A DNA stretch of 38,498 bases. Origin: a virus. Below the pieces are notes generated by a model. That model saw nothing but the letters and a program-made list of their open reading frames with translations, had not been told where the DNA came from and searched no databases. The position numbers and the translations under genes were made by a program. Below are positions 29,271 to 35,118 of this stretch, one piece after another. The DNA is taken from the IMG/VR virus record IMGVR_UViG_3300043468_000106, positions 1-38,498 of that record, one strand, 5' to 3'. Position 1 is the first letter of the stretch. Every line of letters starts with the position of its first letter.

Positions 29271-30589
29271 ACGGCCTGAAGATCAGGCTTACCCTCGACC
29301 ATCGCCCGGATGTCTGACTTGCTACGGTCGGCCAACTCGGGAGCCACCCAGAGGTGTTTCGGCGTCTGATATTCGCGGCTCATAACTCGCCCGATATCCT
29401 TCCAGCCACTCTCTCGCAGGGCGACGAATAACGTCTCACGGGACGGTTTATGGCCGTCCGTACCTGCGGCAATGCCAGACAGCACCTCCGACCACGGAGA
29501 GCCTATAACGCCTCTAGCGAAGACTCCGCGACGTTGCCGCACCATGTCAGCGATAAATGCCTCGCCGCCGCTCATGCCAAGATCGACCATCGCCAATTTC
29601 GCATCAGTCAACGGCGGCACGGCTCCGGGGTTGAACGCGCTAACGTCTCGCGCATCCAGGTAACCCGCCACAGCCTCAAACCCGCCCTTGCCGTACCAAT
29701 CCCACAGCCTTGCGGCTTCGTCGTCCGGTAGGCGTGGCGCTTGCGACCAGATGACGAACCAGCGTCGATCATCAGCCGGAATCGTAATGGGCGCTCGATC
29801 ATTACTGAACGCCAGCACGAAAATCCTATTCACCACATAGTACGGGTGCTGTTGCTTCTTATTGACCAGCAGCAACTCGGGCGGCGCAGCGATCACGGGC
29901 TTCAGGTTGTTTTCCATCGCTCGACGGTCATCGCCCTTGCGGTATCGAATCTCGTTTAGCACGATGACTTCGGACTCGTAGGTATAGCCCCACGAGCCAG
30001 CGACCTCTTCAGCCCTAGCCACGGCTATGTTCTTGAGCGAACCGCCGCCAATAGACCACAGGAAAGGCGCCCAGAGCGTGTCCTTACCACCACCCGGCAA
30101 ACCCGTGTGCAGCACGGCATGGTTTATCTTGCGGCTCGGGTTCTGGCGCTTGTACGCCATCACGTTCAAAACGTGTTCGCGCTCAAAGTCGGCAGGGATC
30201 ATCCGGTGCAGGTGGTTTAGCCACAGCGATACGTCCGCGCTCTGTGCGGCTGGCCGTGAGTCCTTCCACTTGTTGACGTAGCCCACCCCGGCTTTCTTCA
30301 GCAACTCGGTTTCACCCGGCGCATACGTCAGGGCGTTAGCGACGTAACTACCCATCGCAGCCCGGTTCTCATCGAAGAAGGTAGCCGCCTCAATGCGCCT
30401 AGCCTTGTTGTGTACGGAGTAGCACGGCGTGCCCCGAAACAGGGCGTTAAACGTCTGCCGGGAATAGTCCTGATGCGTCTTGACATCGAAAAACAGGTCG
30501 CCCTCGGCAACGTAAACAAATCGTTTAAACCAGTCAGCCGGTGCCAACTGCGATACATCACCATCCGCGAGACTTTCGTATTCATCCAT
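29264..30589 (-). CDS. Superfamily 3 / D5-like replicative helicase
   Basis: The protein has 441 aa from ATG 30589; a GTG ten codons upstream is an alternative but lacks a ribosome site. The ATPase core has Walker A GLPGGGKDT (~163-171), Walker B-like VIVLNEI (~208-214), a sensor segment FVLAFSNDRAPI and DDRRWFVIW with candidate Arg-finger residues. This is the order in phage/plasmid D5-type (DUF5906-like) helicases. The ~100-residue N-terminal part resembles the pre-helicase domain. No AEP primase motifs were seen. It would unwind the origin; the host must supply the polymerase. It is the last gene of the leftward early operon. Confidence 0.82.
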   Translation of the reverse strand: MDEYESLADGDVSQLAPADWFKRFVYVAEGDLFFDVKTHQDYSRQTFNALFRGTPCYSVHNKARRIEAATFFDENRAAMGSYVANALTYAPGETELLKKAGVGYVNKWKDSRPAAQSADVSLWLNHLHRMIPADFEREHVLNVMAYKRQNPSRKINHAVLHTGLPGGGKDTLWAPFLWSIGGGSLKNIAVARAEEVAGSWGYTYESEVIVLNEIRYRKGDDRRAMENNLKPVIAAPPELLLVNKKQQHPYYVVNRIFVLAFSNDRAPITIPADDRRWFVIWSQAPRLPDDEAARLWDWYGKGGFEAVAGYLDARDVSAFNPGAVPPLTDAKLAMVDLGMSGGEAFIADMVRQRRGVFARGVIGSPWSEVLSGIAAGTDGHKPSRETLFVALRESGWKDIGRVMSREYQTPKHLWVAPELADRSKSDIRAMVEGKPDLQAVK

Positions 30590-30626
30590 TGCATAACCCC
30601 ACTGTTCTGCTATTCTCACGGAGCAT
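30582..30626 (-). CDS. 14-aa leader peptide coupled to the helicase
   Basis: ATG 30626 has GGAG 9 nt upstream and encodes MLRENSRTVGLCNG. Its TGA (30584-30582) overlaps the helicase ATG (ATGGATGA, 8-nt overlap). A 7-bp inverted repeat, CACGGAG (30617-30623) / CTCCGTG (30636-30642), spans its start region and ribosome site, so folding could control translation. Small and unproven. Confidence 0.4.
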   Translation of the reverse strand: MLRENSRTVGLCNG

Positions 30627-30663
30627 TGCGATTTTCTCCGTGTACTTCTCCTAGAGAGACTTC

Positions 30664-30691
30664 AGCCCCACCTCACCGTGGGGCTTTTTTT
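30664..30691 (+). terminator. Rho-independent terminator, antisense to the leftward operon
   Basis: Stem AGCCCCAC (30664-30671) / GTGGGGCT (30678-30685), loop CTCACC, followed by seven T. The T-run is on the plus strand, whereas the flanking genes run on the minus strand, so it would stop rightward transcripts passing the 29241 terminator or arising antisense. In the minus direction it would be a 5' hairpin before the helicase leader. Confidence 0.7.
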
Positions 30692-31010
30692 ATGGACTGC
30701 CCATTCGTCGGTTAGCCGAGATGGTGCGCCATGTGTCGAGGACGATGCGCTCGGTTTCGCGCTTGTTCGCCATCTTGGCGTAGAGCGCGACAGCCGCACA
30801 ATACCGTTCGTGCGACTCTTTCGTGGCGTGGTGGGTCGCGGCAATCGCTTGCCGCTCCGCCACCGTACCCTCGGCATGAGTAAAGACGGCCTCACGGGTC
30901 GCCTTCCAGCCATACTCGGCACGCTCCATCTCAGCCTTTGCCAGCGCGCACGGCTCGTCTGTATCGACGAGATACCGCAGCGCTTTCTCGGCTCTTTCTT
31001 CGCTAATCAT
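30690..31010 (-). CDS. Conserved coiled-coil phage protein
   Basis: The protein has 106 aa. The pattern EKALRYLVDTDEPCALAKAEMER, TVAERQAIAATHHATKESHERY and WRTISANRRMG is widespread in phages next to recombination genes. It is almost wholly helical. The function is unknown; an accessory role in replication or recombination is inferred from the neighbours (SSB-like protein, YqaJ, ERF). It overlaps the next upstream gene by 1 nt. Confidence 0.7.
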   Translation of the reverse strand: MISEERAEKALRYLVDTDEPCALAKAEMERAEYGWKATREAVFTHAEGTVAERQAIAATHHATKESHERYCAAVALYAKMANKRETERIVLDTWRTISANRRMGSP

Positions 31011-31324
31011 TAGAAGCCCAACGGATCGTTGAGGTCAGCGTTTGCCCAATTCTCTTCGGTCAACCCTGCGGCTGGCGCGGCTTTCTTTGCCTGAACCTGC
31101 TTCGGGTTGAACTTCAGCGCAAGATACTTTTTGCCGCTCTTCGCAGTCTTTAAGCGTGCGTCAATCCAATATTCGGTGTCACCAATCAAGCCGCTGCCTT
31201 TGTAATCAGCGTCTTCGATGGTGTAAGTATCGCCCGTCGAACTTTTAACGGTGCGCGGCTCGCCCTTGTTTTCGTTTTTAAACACTGAACCCGTATTCGG
31301 GCGAACTTCATAAGTTTTGTTCAC
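31010..31324 (-). CDS. Small OB-fold/DUF736-style protein, possible ssDNA-binding role
   Basis: The protein has 104 aa. The N-terminal half has beta-strand motifs (NTGSVFKNENKG, then YWIDARLKTAKSGKKYLALKF) like the DUF736-type proteins found beside phage recombinases. The C-terminus is acidic and ends in NDPLGF, resembling the acidic tail of single-strand DNA-binding proteins. The position between YqaJ and the helicase fits. Binding to ssDNA is inferred. Confidence 0.6.
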   Translation of the reverse strand: MNKTYEVRPNTGSVFKNENKGEPRTVKSSTGDTYTIEDADYKGSGLIGDTEYWIDARLKTAKSGKKYLALKFNPKQVQAKKAAPAAGLTEENWANADLNDPLGF

Positions 31325-31932
31325 AGAGTCATCTCCTTCAATTTAGAAACCTTATCATCTAACTCAGCCAAAAACTCCTGCACCTCTTTCTCTAAAAGGG
31401 TGATGCAGTCTGTATCCCGTGGGATACGCACCACGAGCAGTTGTAATTCCTCGGGCATCCTCGGATCGTATGAGACCCAATCGCACCAGTCCGTACCCGT
31501 GCAGGCCATCTGCCATTGCATCTGATAAAAATACTTTTGCGGCGGCTCACGCTCAAAGAGGTACTCAATGTGCGTAGCCGTAGACGGACACTTAATCTCG
31601 ACGCAGCCATTGACGCCCACCAATCCGTCAGGACTGGCTCCTGCCATTTCGATTGCAGGGTGGTTGATAAAGCCTACCTCGGTGACGAGTTCGCCTACTT
31701 TGGCGCTGTAAGCGTCTCGCGCTTTGGCTTCTTGCTCGACGCCCCATTCCATCGCGGCACTACTGAACCCTTCGGTCGGCTTGCCGGTTAAGCGTTCGCA
31801 TACCAACTGCGCCATGTAGTTTGCGCGGGTAGCAGCATAGCCACTCTTCGTTCGTGCCACTACATCCGCCACCTTTGAGGCTGTCACCTTACCCAAACGG
31901 GCGGCGTGCCATTCTGTTGTTCGTTGCTCCAT
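31321..31932 (-). CDS. YqaJ-like viral recombinase (5'-3' exonuclease)
   Basis: The protein has 203 aa from ATG 31932 (TGATG overlap with the previous stop; a GTG one codon earlier is possible). Motifs of the lambda-exonuclease/YqaJ fold: Q-TTEWHAARLGKVTASK at the N-terminus, GVEQEAKARDAY, then the catalytic SPDGLVG and CVEIKCP (Asp ~102, Glu ~112, Lys ~114). It would resect double-stranded ends to give the substrate for the ERF annealing protein in the same operon. Length and motif spacing are normal for the family. Confidence 0.88.
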   Translation of the reverse strand: MEQRTTEWHAARLGKVTASKVADVVARTKSGYAATRANYMAQLVCERLTGKPTEGFSSAAMEWGVEQEAKARDAYSAKVGELVTEVGFINHPAIEMAGASPDGLVGVNGCVEIKCPSTATHIEYLFEREPPQKYFYQMQWQMACTGTDWCDWVSYDPRMPEELQLLVVRIPRDTDCITLLEKEVQEFLAELDDKVSKLKEMTL

Positions 31933-32243
31933 CACTTGTTTCTCTTCATAAATTCCAGCGCCTCACGGCTGAAATTAAAACCGGCGTATTCGTAAGTGTA
32001 TGTGCTGCCATCGTCCCAAATGACAATGATGAAATCATTGCCTAGCACGTAACAGCCGCGAGCCTGAATCTCGCCGCCATCGCCACGAATAAAAGCGAAA
32101 TGCTTTTCATCACAATTTGTTTTCGAGGTTGTAAAATATATCTGACCGTTAGCCCGATTGTTCACACTACCCAATAAATACGGCAAGTCATCTGCTGACG
32201 CCACGCCAATCATTAACGCGGCTACTGCTATCCACCTTTTCAT
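31932..32243 (-). CDS. Exported small protein with signal peptide
   Basis: The protein has 103 aa from ATG 32243 (GGAG 7 nt upstream, TGATG overlap). A classical signal peptide, MKRWIAVAALMIGVASA, is followed by DD, with predicted cleavage after Ala17. The mature part (~86 aa) is beta-rich with two Cys (TNCDE, ARGCYV) that could form a disulfide in the periplasm. A secreted protein inside a recombination operon is out of keeping and may act in superinfection exclusion or envelope modification. The family is unknown. Confidence 0.7.
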   Translation of the reverse strand: MKRWIAVAALMIGVASADDLPYLLGSVNNRANGQIYFTTSKTNCDEKHFAFIRGDGGEIQARGCYVLGNDFIIVIWDDGSTYTYEYAGFNFSREALEFMKRNK

Positions 32244-32467
32244 CACTCTTCTCCTGTCTCCATGAGACGTTTAAGTTCTCGACACTCGCGCTCAAGGCGC
32301 TCCATCTTTTCTGTAGTTACAATAAGTCGGCTGGTTGCCTCGTCCCGTTGCTCCAATACGCGCCTCAACTTCTCGGCCAACGCTTGCGATAATTCTGACG
32401 AGTCAGGGATCGCCATTGTGTGACCGATGATTTCGTAGTCGGTCATTAGCGCGTAGTAAGGGGTCAT
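32243..32467 (-). CDS. Small coiled-coil protein
   Basis: The protein has 74 aa. After a short N-terminus, residues ~27-72 form a strongly charged helix with heptad-like Leu spacing (LAEKLRRVLEQRDEATSRL, KMERLERECRELKRL). ATGA overlap with the upstream gene. No family was assigned; small coiled-coil proteins are common in phage early operons. Confidence 0.6.
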   Translation of the reverse strand: MTPYYALMTDYEIIGHTMAIPDSSELSQALAEKLRRVLEQRDEATSRLIVTTEKMERLERECRELKRLMETGEE

Positions 32468-32688
32468 TGCAGTTCACCTTGCTTCCACAGCAGGTAGTCG
32501 TACTGCTTGATGCCACGGTGCAGCGCAGAGGCCATGTGCATGGGCTTTAGCCCCCACTCCTGCGCTAGCGGCTTATAGTTGATGCGCTTCTTTCTGGCTT
32601 TGGCATCGGCTTTACGCTCACGCAGCACCTTGTACTGCTCGAACGTAATGCCGGGGTTATAGCGTGACGGTTTAGTATAGGTTTTCAT
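32464..32688 (-). CDS. Small basic protein, possible helix-turn-helix
   Basis: The protein has 74 aa from ATG 32688; the frame extends 14 codons upstream without a convincing start. It is basic (KADAKARKKRINY), and a segment YKPLAQEWGLKPMHMASALHRG looks like a helix-turn-helix with a recognition helix. DNA binding is inferred. Its start overlaps the preceding gene by 17 nt. Confidence 0.55.
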   Translation of the reverse strand: MKTYTKPSRYNPGITFEQYKVLRERKADAKARKKRINYKPLAQEWGLKPMHMASALHRGIKQYDYLLWKQGELQ

Positions 32689-32995
32689 GTCCGGGCACCT
32701 GATACCACGACAAAACAATCTTGGCCGCATCCCGATGATCTTTTATCAAGCGCAGGTCTTTGGCCTTGTTCTTCTCAAACACGCCGTTTGGATACGCACC
32801 AGCCTTACGCTCTTCGATCATCTGTTCCATCATCTCAACGGTATTGGTCAGCGACCAAGCCACGATGTATGACTCAACGTCACTTAGTATTTCTTTCACT
32901 AGCCTCTGCTCCTTTACGCTGAGGCCAACTTGCTTTTCTTCTCGCTGAACAGGCTTAGATGCACCTTTCGCTCGCTTGCGTTTAGGCTTTTCCAT
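32672..32995 (-). CDS. Basic N-terminal, helical hypothetical protein
   Basis: The protein has 107 aa. The N-terminus is highly basic (KPKRKRAKGASKP), and the rest is helical (KEQRLVKEILSDVESYIVAW and EMMEQMIEERK). It overlaps the 3' end of the ERF gene by 82 nt in another frame. No closer alternative start was found, so either the overlap is real or the true start is a rare codon downstream. The function is unknown. Confidence 0.55.
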   Translation of the reverse strand: MEKPKRKRAKGASKPVQREEKQVGLSVKEQRLVKEILSDVESYIVAWSLTNTVEMMEQMIEERKAGAYPNGVFEKNKAKDLRLIKDHRDAAKIVLSWYQVPGHENLY

Positions 32996-33495
32996 ATTCC
33001 GTTTAACTCCTCGATAGTGGCTGCTAGTTGTACTGCCGCCTCAACAGCAGGATCGGTCGTGGCTGCGGCGACTTCATGCGTCTGTGAGTCGGCGTCGTTA
33101 TCGCCCTCGGTCGGGATGCAGAACGCTTGGAAGGCGGCGTACTTGTAAGCCGCAGACATGGCCTTGTTACTGGCCTTGTCGCCCGAGTCCATCGCTTCGC
33201 CTACGGTGATGACCGTGTGCTTGCTACCGTCTTCGGCGGCCACAAAGTCAAACTCCACGGTCAGCGTGACGTAGAACAGCGCAGTGCCTTGGCGGTTCTG
33301 GCGCTCGATAACCTGTCGGTCGGTAACGCGGGGCAGGATGCACAAGCCGTGCTTTGACAGCAACGGCGAGAGCGCACCGTACACAGCGTCGATGCCACGG
33401 AAAGCGTAGCCCTGCGACTGGTTCTTGCTGTCTTTGCTAATGCCGATCTTGGATAGTTCGGCGGTGACAGCGGCAATCTTCTCGTAGACCTTCAT
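32914..33495 (-). CDS. ERF family single-strand annealing protein
   Basis: The protein has 193 aa from ATG 33495 (GAGGAG 7 nt upstream; earlier codons in frame overlap the previous gene). Family motifs: NQSQGYAFRGIDAVYGALSPLLSKHG, VTLTVEFDF, and GEAMDSGDKASNKAMSAAYKYAAFQAF followed by CIPTEGDNDAD, the hallmark Walker-like/annealing region of Erf. It partners with the YqaJ exonuclease to form a two-component recombination system. The C-terminus (~140-193) overlaps the next gene by 82 nt and is the variable domain. Confidence 0.88.
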   Translation of the reverse strand: MKVYEKIAAVTAELSKIGISKDSKNQSQGYAFRGIDAVYGALSPLLSKHGLCILPRVTDRQVIERQNRQGTALFYVTLTVEFDFVAAEDGSKHTVITVGEAMDSGDKASNKAMSAAYKYAAFQAFCIPTEGDNDADSQTHEVAAATTDPAVEAAVQLAATIEELNGIWKSLNASERKVHLSLFSEKKSKLASA

Positions 33496-33764
33496 GCTTG
33501 TTCTCCTCTTGCGCGGATAGCGTCGGCGCACTGTGAATTACCAAGAACCCATGCGACATGCGCGTCTGCCCTATTGCGCTCAACTAATTCGTCACACAGC
33601 CCAGCGCACGCTTCCCGCTCGACTGCGGCAACAAGGTGTGCGAACTTATAAATGGCCTCAGAAGTTTCGGCTTCAATTTGCTCAGTTACCGAATCGCCAT
33701 CTATAAAGTCGATAAGGTAAAAGCCGACGCTCTGAGCCATACGTAAAATTTCTTCGCGGGTCAT
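33492..33764 (-). CDS. Conserved small phage protein
   Basis: The protein has 90 aa with MTREEILRMAQSVGF, FAHLVAAVEREACAGLCDELV and CADAIRARGE. This frequent phage pattern (EREAC and AIRARG) has no known function. It overlaps the ERF start by 4 nt, so it belongs to the recombination operon. Confidence 0.7.
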   Translation of the reverse strand: MTREEILRMAQSVGFYLIDFIDGDSVTEQIEAETSEAIYKFAHLVAAVEREACAGLCDELVERNRADAHVAWVLGNSQCADAIRARGEQA

Positions 33765-33973
33765 TGCGGATTCCTCAGTTTGGCGGATGCAGCGTCAATC
33801 GCAGCAATGCACTCGGCAAACGCTTGGTGCAGTTTAAAAGCGCCTTCGGCTTCGATGCGGTTGAGTTCGTTTAAGCCTTCGATGACGTTGAAGGCGGCGT
33901 GTTCGGCGCGGCAGTGCAACTCCATGAGTCGGTCACGTTCCTGCTCGGCCAAGATGCGGTAATCGTCTTCCAT
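33761..33973 (-). CDS. Small helical protein, first gene of the leftward early operon
   Basis: The protein has 70 aa from ATG 33973, selected because GGAGAAAG precedes it by 6 nt; an ATG at 33985 is a second option. It is entirely helical (DYRILAEQERDRLMELHCRA and AFKLHQAFAECIAAIDAAS). It is the promoter-proximal gene after the divergent switch. No family was recognised. Confidence 0.6.
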   Translation of the reverse strand: MEDDYRILAEQERDRLMELHCRAEHAAFNVIEGLNELNRIEAEGAFKLHQAFAECIAAIDAASAKLRNPQ

Positions 33974-34006
33974 GTCTTTCTCCATCGGGGCCAATCCCCG
34001 AAGTGC

Positions 34007-34034
34007 AGTATACTCCCGTTGACGATCATGTCAA
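34007..34034 (-). promoter_or_regulatory. Leftward early promoter
   Basis: Minus strand TTGACA (34034-34029), 16-nt spacer, TATACT (34012-34007). Near-consensus, just before the replication/recombination operon. An inverted repeat, TCGGGG-N5-CCCCGA (33985-34001), lies over the expected start of transcription. The -35 overlaps the operator palindrome. Confidence 0.7.
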
Positions 34035-34035
34035 C
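34018..34035. promoter_or_regulatory. Shared palindromic operator between divergent promoters
   Basis: A perfect inverted repeat, GTTGAC (34018-34023), 6 nt, GTCAAC (34030-34035). It covers the -35 boxes of both the leftward and rightward promoters, so a bound dimer, plausibly the Cro-like protein at 34055, would repress both. Confidence 0.65.
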
Positions 34036-34047
34036 ACCTGTTACTGT
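34019..34047 (+). promoter_or_regulatory. Rightward promoter of the Cro-like gene
   Basis: TTGACG (34019-34024), 17-nt spacer, TACTGT (34042-34047), with an extended -10 TG before it. The ATG at 34055 begins 7 nt after the -10, predicting a leaderless transcript. Confidence 0.6.
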
Positions 34048-34054
34048 GCAACCT

Positions 34055-34213
34055 ATGACACCGAAACAACTACTGAAGATTTATGGCTCCCAGAGCGAGA
34101 TTGCTCGGGCGTTGGGCGTAACCCGGCAGGCTGTGCTGCGCTGGTTCAAGGAAGACAAGATTCCTGCGTTGCGCCTGTATCAAATTCAATGCGTGCTGAA
34201 GGTCAATGAATAA
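34055..34213 (+). CDS. Cro-like DNA-binding protein
   Basis: The protein has 52 aa from ATG 34055; an in-frame ATG at 34028 lies inside the operator and upstream of the predicted transcript start. The core KQLLKIYGSQSEIARALGVT followed by RQAVLRWFKEDKIPALR is a Cro-type helix-turn-helix: the recognition helix begins at the R in VTRQAV, and the overall length is like P22 Cro. It probably binds the adjacent palindrome and regulates both divergent promoters. No CI partner gene was found. Confidence 0.75.
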   Translation: MTPKQLLKIYGSQSEIARALGVTRQAVLRWFKEDKIPALRLYQIQCVLKVNE

Positions 34214-34520
34214 TCCAGTTACGAATAGCACCGACATATCGTGGGCGTCACAGGCCAACGTGCGGTATTGGGAAAGCGTCAAGCACACGCCGTTTGGCAA
34301 ACTGCGGTTAGCCGATGCGTATCTCGCTCGGATCGGCGTAGGCGACTGGTCGCAGCGTGCAGAGCGCACCTCGTGGCTCAAGAACTACGTGGGTGACATC
34401 CTGCGCTCGCTGGACGATGCGACTGAGGCATACGGCGACCCGCACGTTCGGGGCATGGTGCGGGAACTGTGGGGCGAACCCGGCGTGACGAAGTTGAAGG
34501 CTAGGTGCAAACCGGCATAA
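34206..34520 (+). CDS. Hypothetical protein downstream of Cro-like gene
   Basis: The protein has 104 aa. The start overlaps the previous stop (ATGAATAA), with GAAGG upstream. The sequence contains ISWASQANVRYWESVKHTPF, ADAYLARIGVGDWSQRAERT and MVRELWGEPGVTKLKARC; it is helical. It resembles small phage early proteins that follow a Cro/repressor gene. No specific function. Confidence 0.65.
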   Translation: MNNPVTNSTDISWASQANVRYWESVKHTPFGKLRLADAYLARIGVGDWSQRAERTSWLKNYVGDILRSLDDATEAYGDPHVRGMVRELWGEPGVTKLKARCKPA

Positions 34521-34521
34521 T
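34494..34521 (+). promoter_or_regulatory. Putative promoter directly before the nuclease gene
   Basis: TTGAAG (34494-34499), 16-nt spacer, CATAAT (34516-34521), then 6 nt to ATG 34528, which has no Shine-Dalgarno. It is one of a series of -10 boxes at the same distance from a start codon. Confidence 0.4.
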
Positions 34522-34527
34522 CGGCGT

Positions 34528-34836
34528 ATGCGCTACGCTAAACGCCGAGACAACAACCACACCGAGATTGTAGAAGCCCTCCGTAAGGCCAACTTCGAGG
34601 TCATTGACTACGCCTCGGCAGGGCACGACATCCCTGACCTGTTGGCCGTCAAGCCAATGCACGACGGCATGGCGTGGATATGCTGGATAGAGGTCAAGGC
34701 CAAGGGTGGGCGGCTGTCAGAGGGGCAGAAACGCTTTCAGGGCTTCTTCCAGCCTAGGGGCGAGTGGTACGAAGCCCGTGACCCCGACGACACCGTATGC
34801 GCCCTACAGGCGCTTTACTTGCAGCGCCTTAAATAA
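34528..34836 (+). CDS. VRR-NUC-like phage nuclease (PD-(D/E)XK fold)
   Basis: The protein has 102 aa: RRDNNHTEIVEALRKANFEV, the acidic IPDLLAV, then CWIEVKAKGGRLSEGQKRF, i.e. D-x(n)-E-x-K catalytic residues followed by a Q-x-x-F helix. These are features of short phage Holliday-junction-resolvase-like / VRR-NUC nucleases. Likely substrates are branched DNA during replication or packaging. A putative promoter ends 6 nt upstream. Confidence 0.78.
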   Translation: MRYAKRRDNNHTEIVEALRKANFEVIDYASAGHDIPDLLAVKPMHDGMAWICWIEVKAKGGRLSEGQKRFQGFFQPRGEWYEARDPDDTVCALQALYLQRLK

Positions 34837-34848
34837 TTCATTTACAAT
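34819..34848 (+). promoter_or_regulatory. Putative promoter before the 34855 gene
   Basis: TTGCAG (34819-34824), 18-nt spacer, TACAAT (34843-34848), then 6 nt to the ATG at 34855. It lies within the 3' end of the nuclease gene. A leaderless arrangement similar to those at 34055, 34528 and 25952. Confidence 0.4.
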
Positions 34849-34854
34849 ACGGCC

Positions 34855-35118
34855 ATGAAGAACTGGCGCGTATTGAACCAAAACCTGAATCTGTTTAACG
34901 AGGCCGAGGTCAAGGCGCTCTTGGACGAGGAGATTGCCGGTCAGCGGCGTTCCACGTTCCTCAAGCGCCTACACCAGCGGTACTGCACCCTGCGTGCAAA
35001 CCGCGAACGGGCTGAGATATTCAGCGCCGCCGCAAGTATGTCAGGTAGTCAGCCCCTTCCTCCGGCTCCCACCACACCTTCACCAAGTCTGGATGGTCAG
35101 GCGGTAGCGCAGGGTTAA
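34855..35118 (+). CDS. Conserved small phage protein with aberrant C-terminus
   Basis: The protein has 87 aa. The first ~58 residues (WRVLNQNLNLFNEAEVKALL, RRSTFLKRLHQRYCTLRANR, ERAEI) are a conserved phage helical protein. The last ~30 residues are Pro/Ser/Ala-rich low complexity and overlap the convergent metallophosphoesterase gene by 98 bp, so they are probably a late extension after loss of the original stop. The function is unknown. Confidence 0.6.
   Translation: MKNWRVLNQNLNLFNEAEVKALLDEEIAGQRRSTFLKRLHQRYCTLRANRERAEIFSAAASMSGSQPLPPAPTTPSPSLDGQAVAQG

Noticed and set aside
34018-34035. GTTGAC-N6-GTCAAC considered as another member of the GTTGC-N6-GCAAC family
   Set aside because: Arms differ in sequence (GTTGAC versus GTTGC) and the centres do not match. 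The similarity is limited to GTTG and the overall palindromic form.
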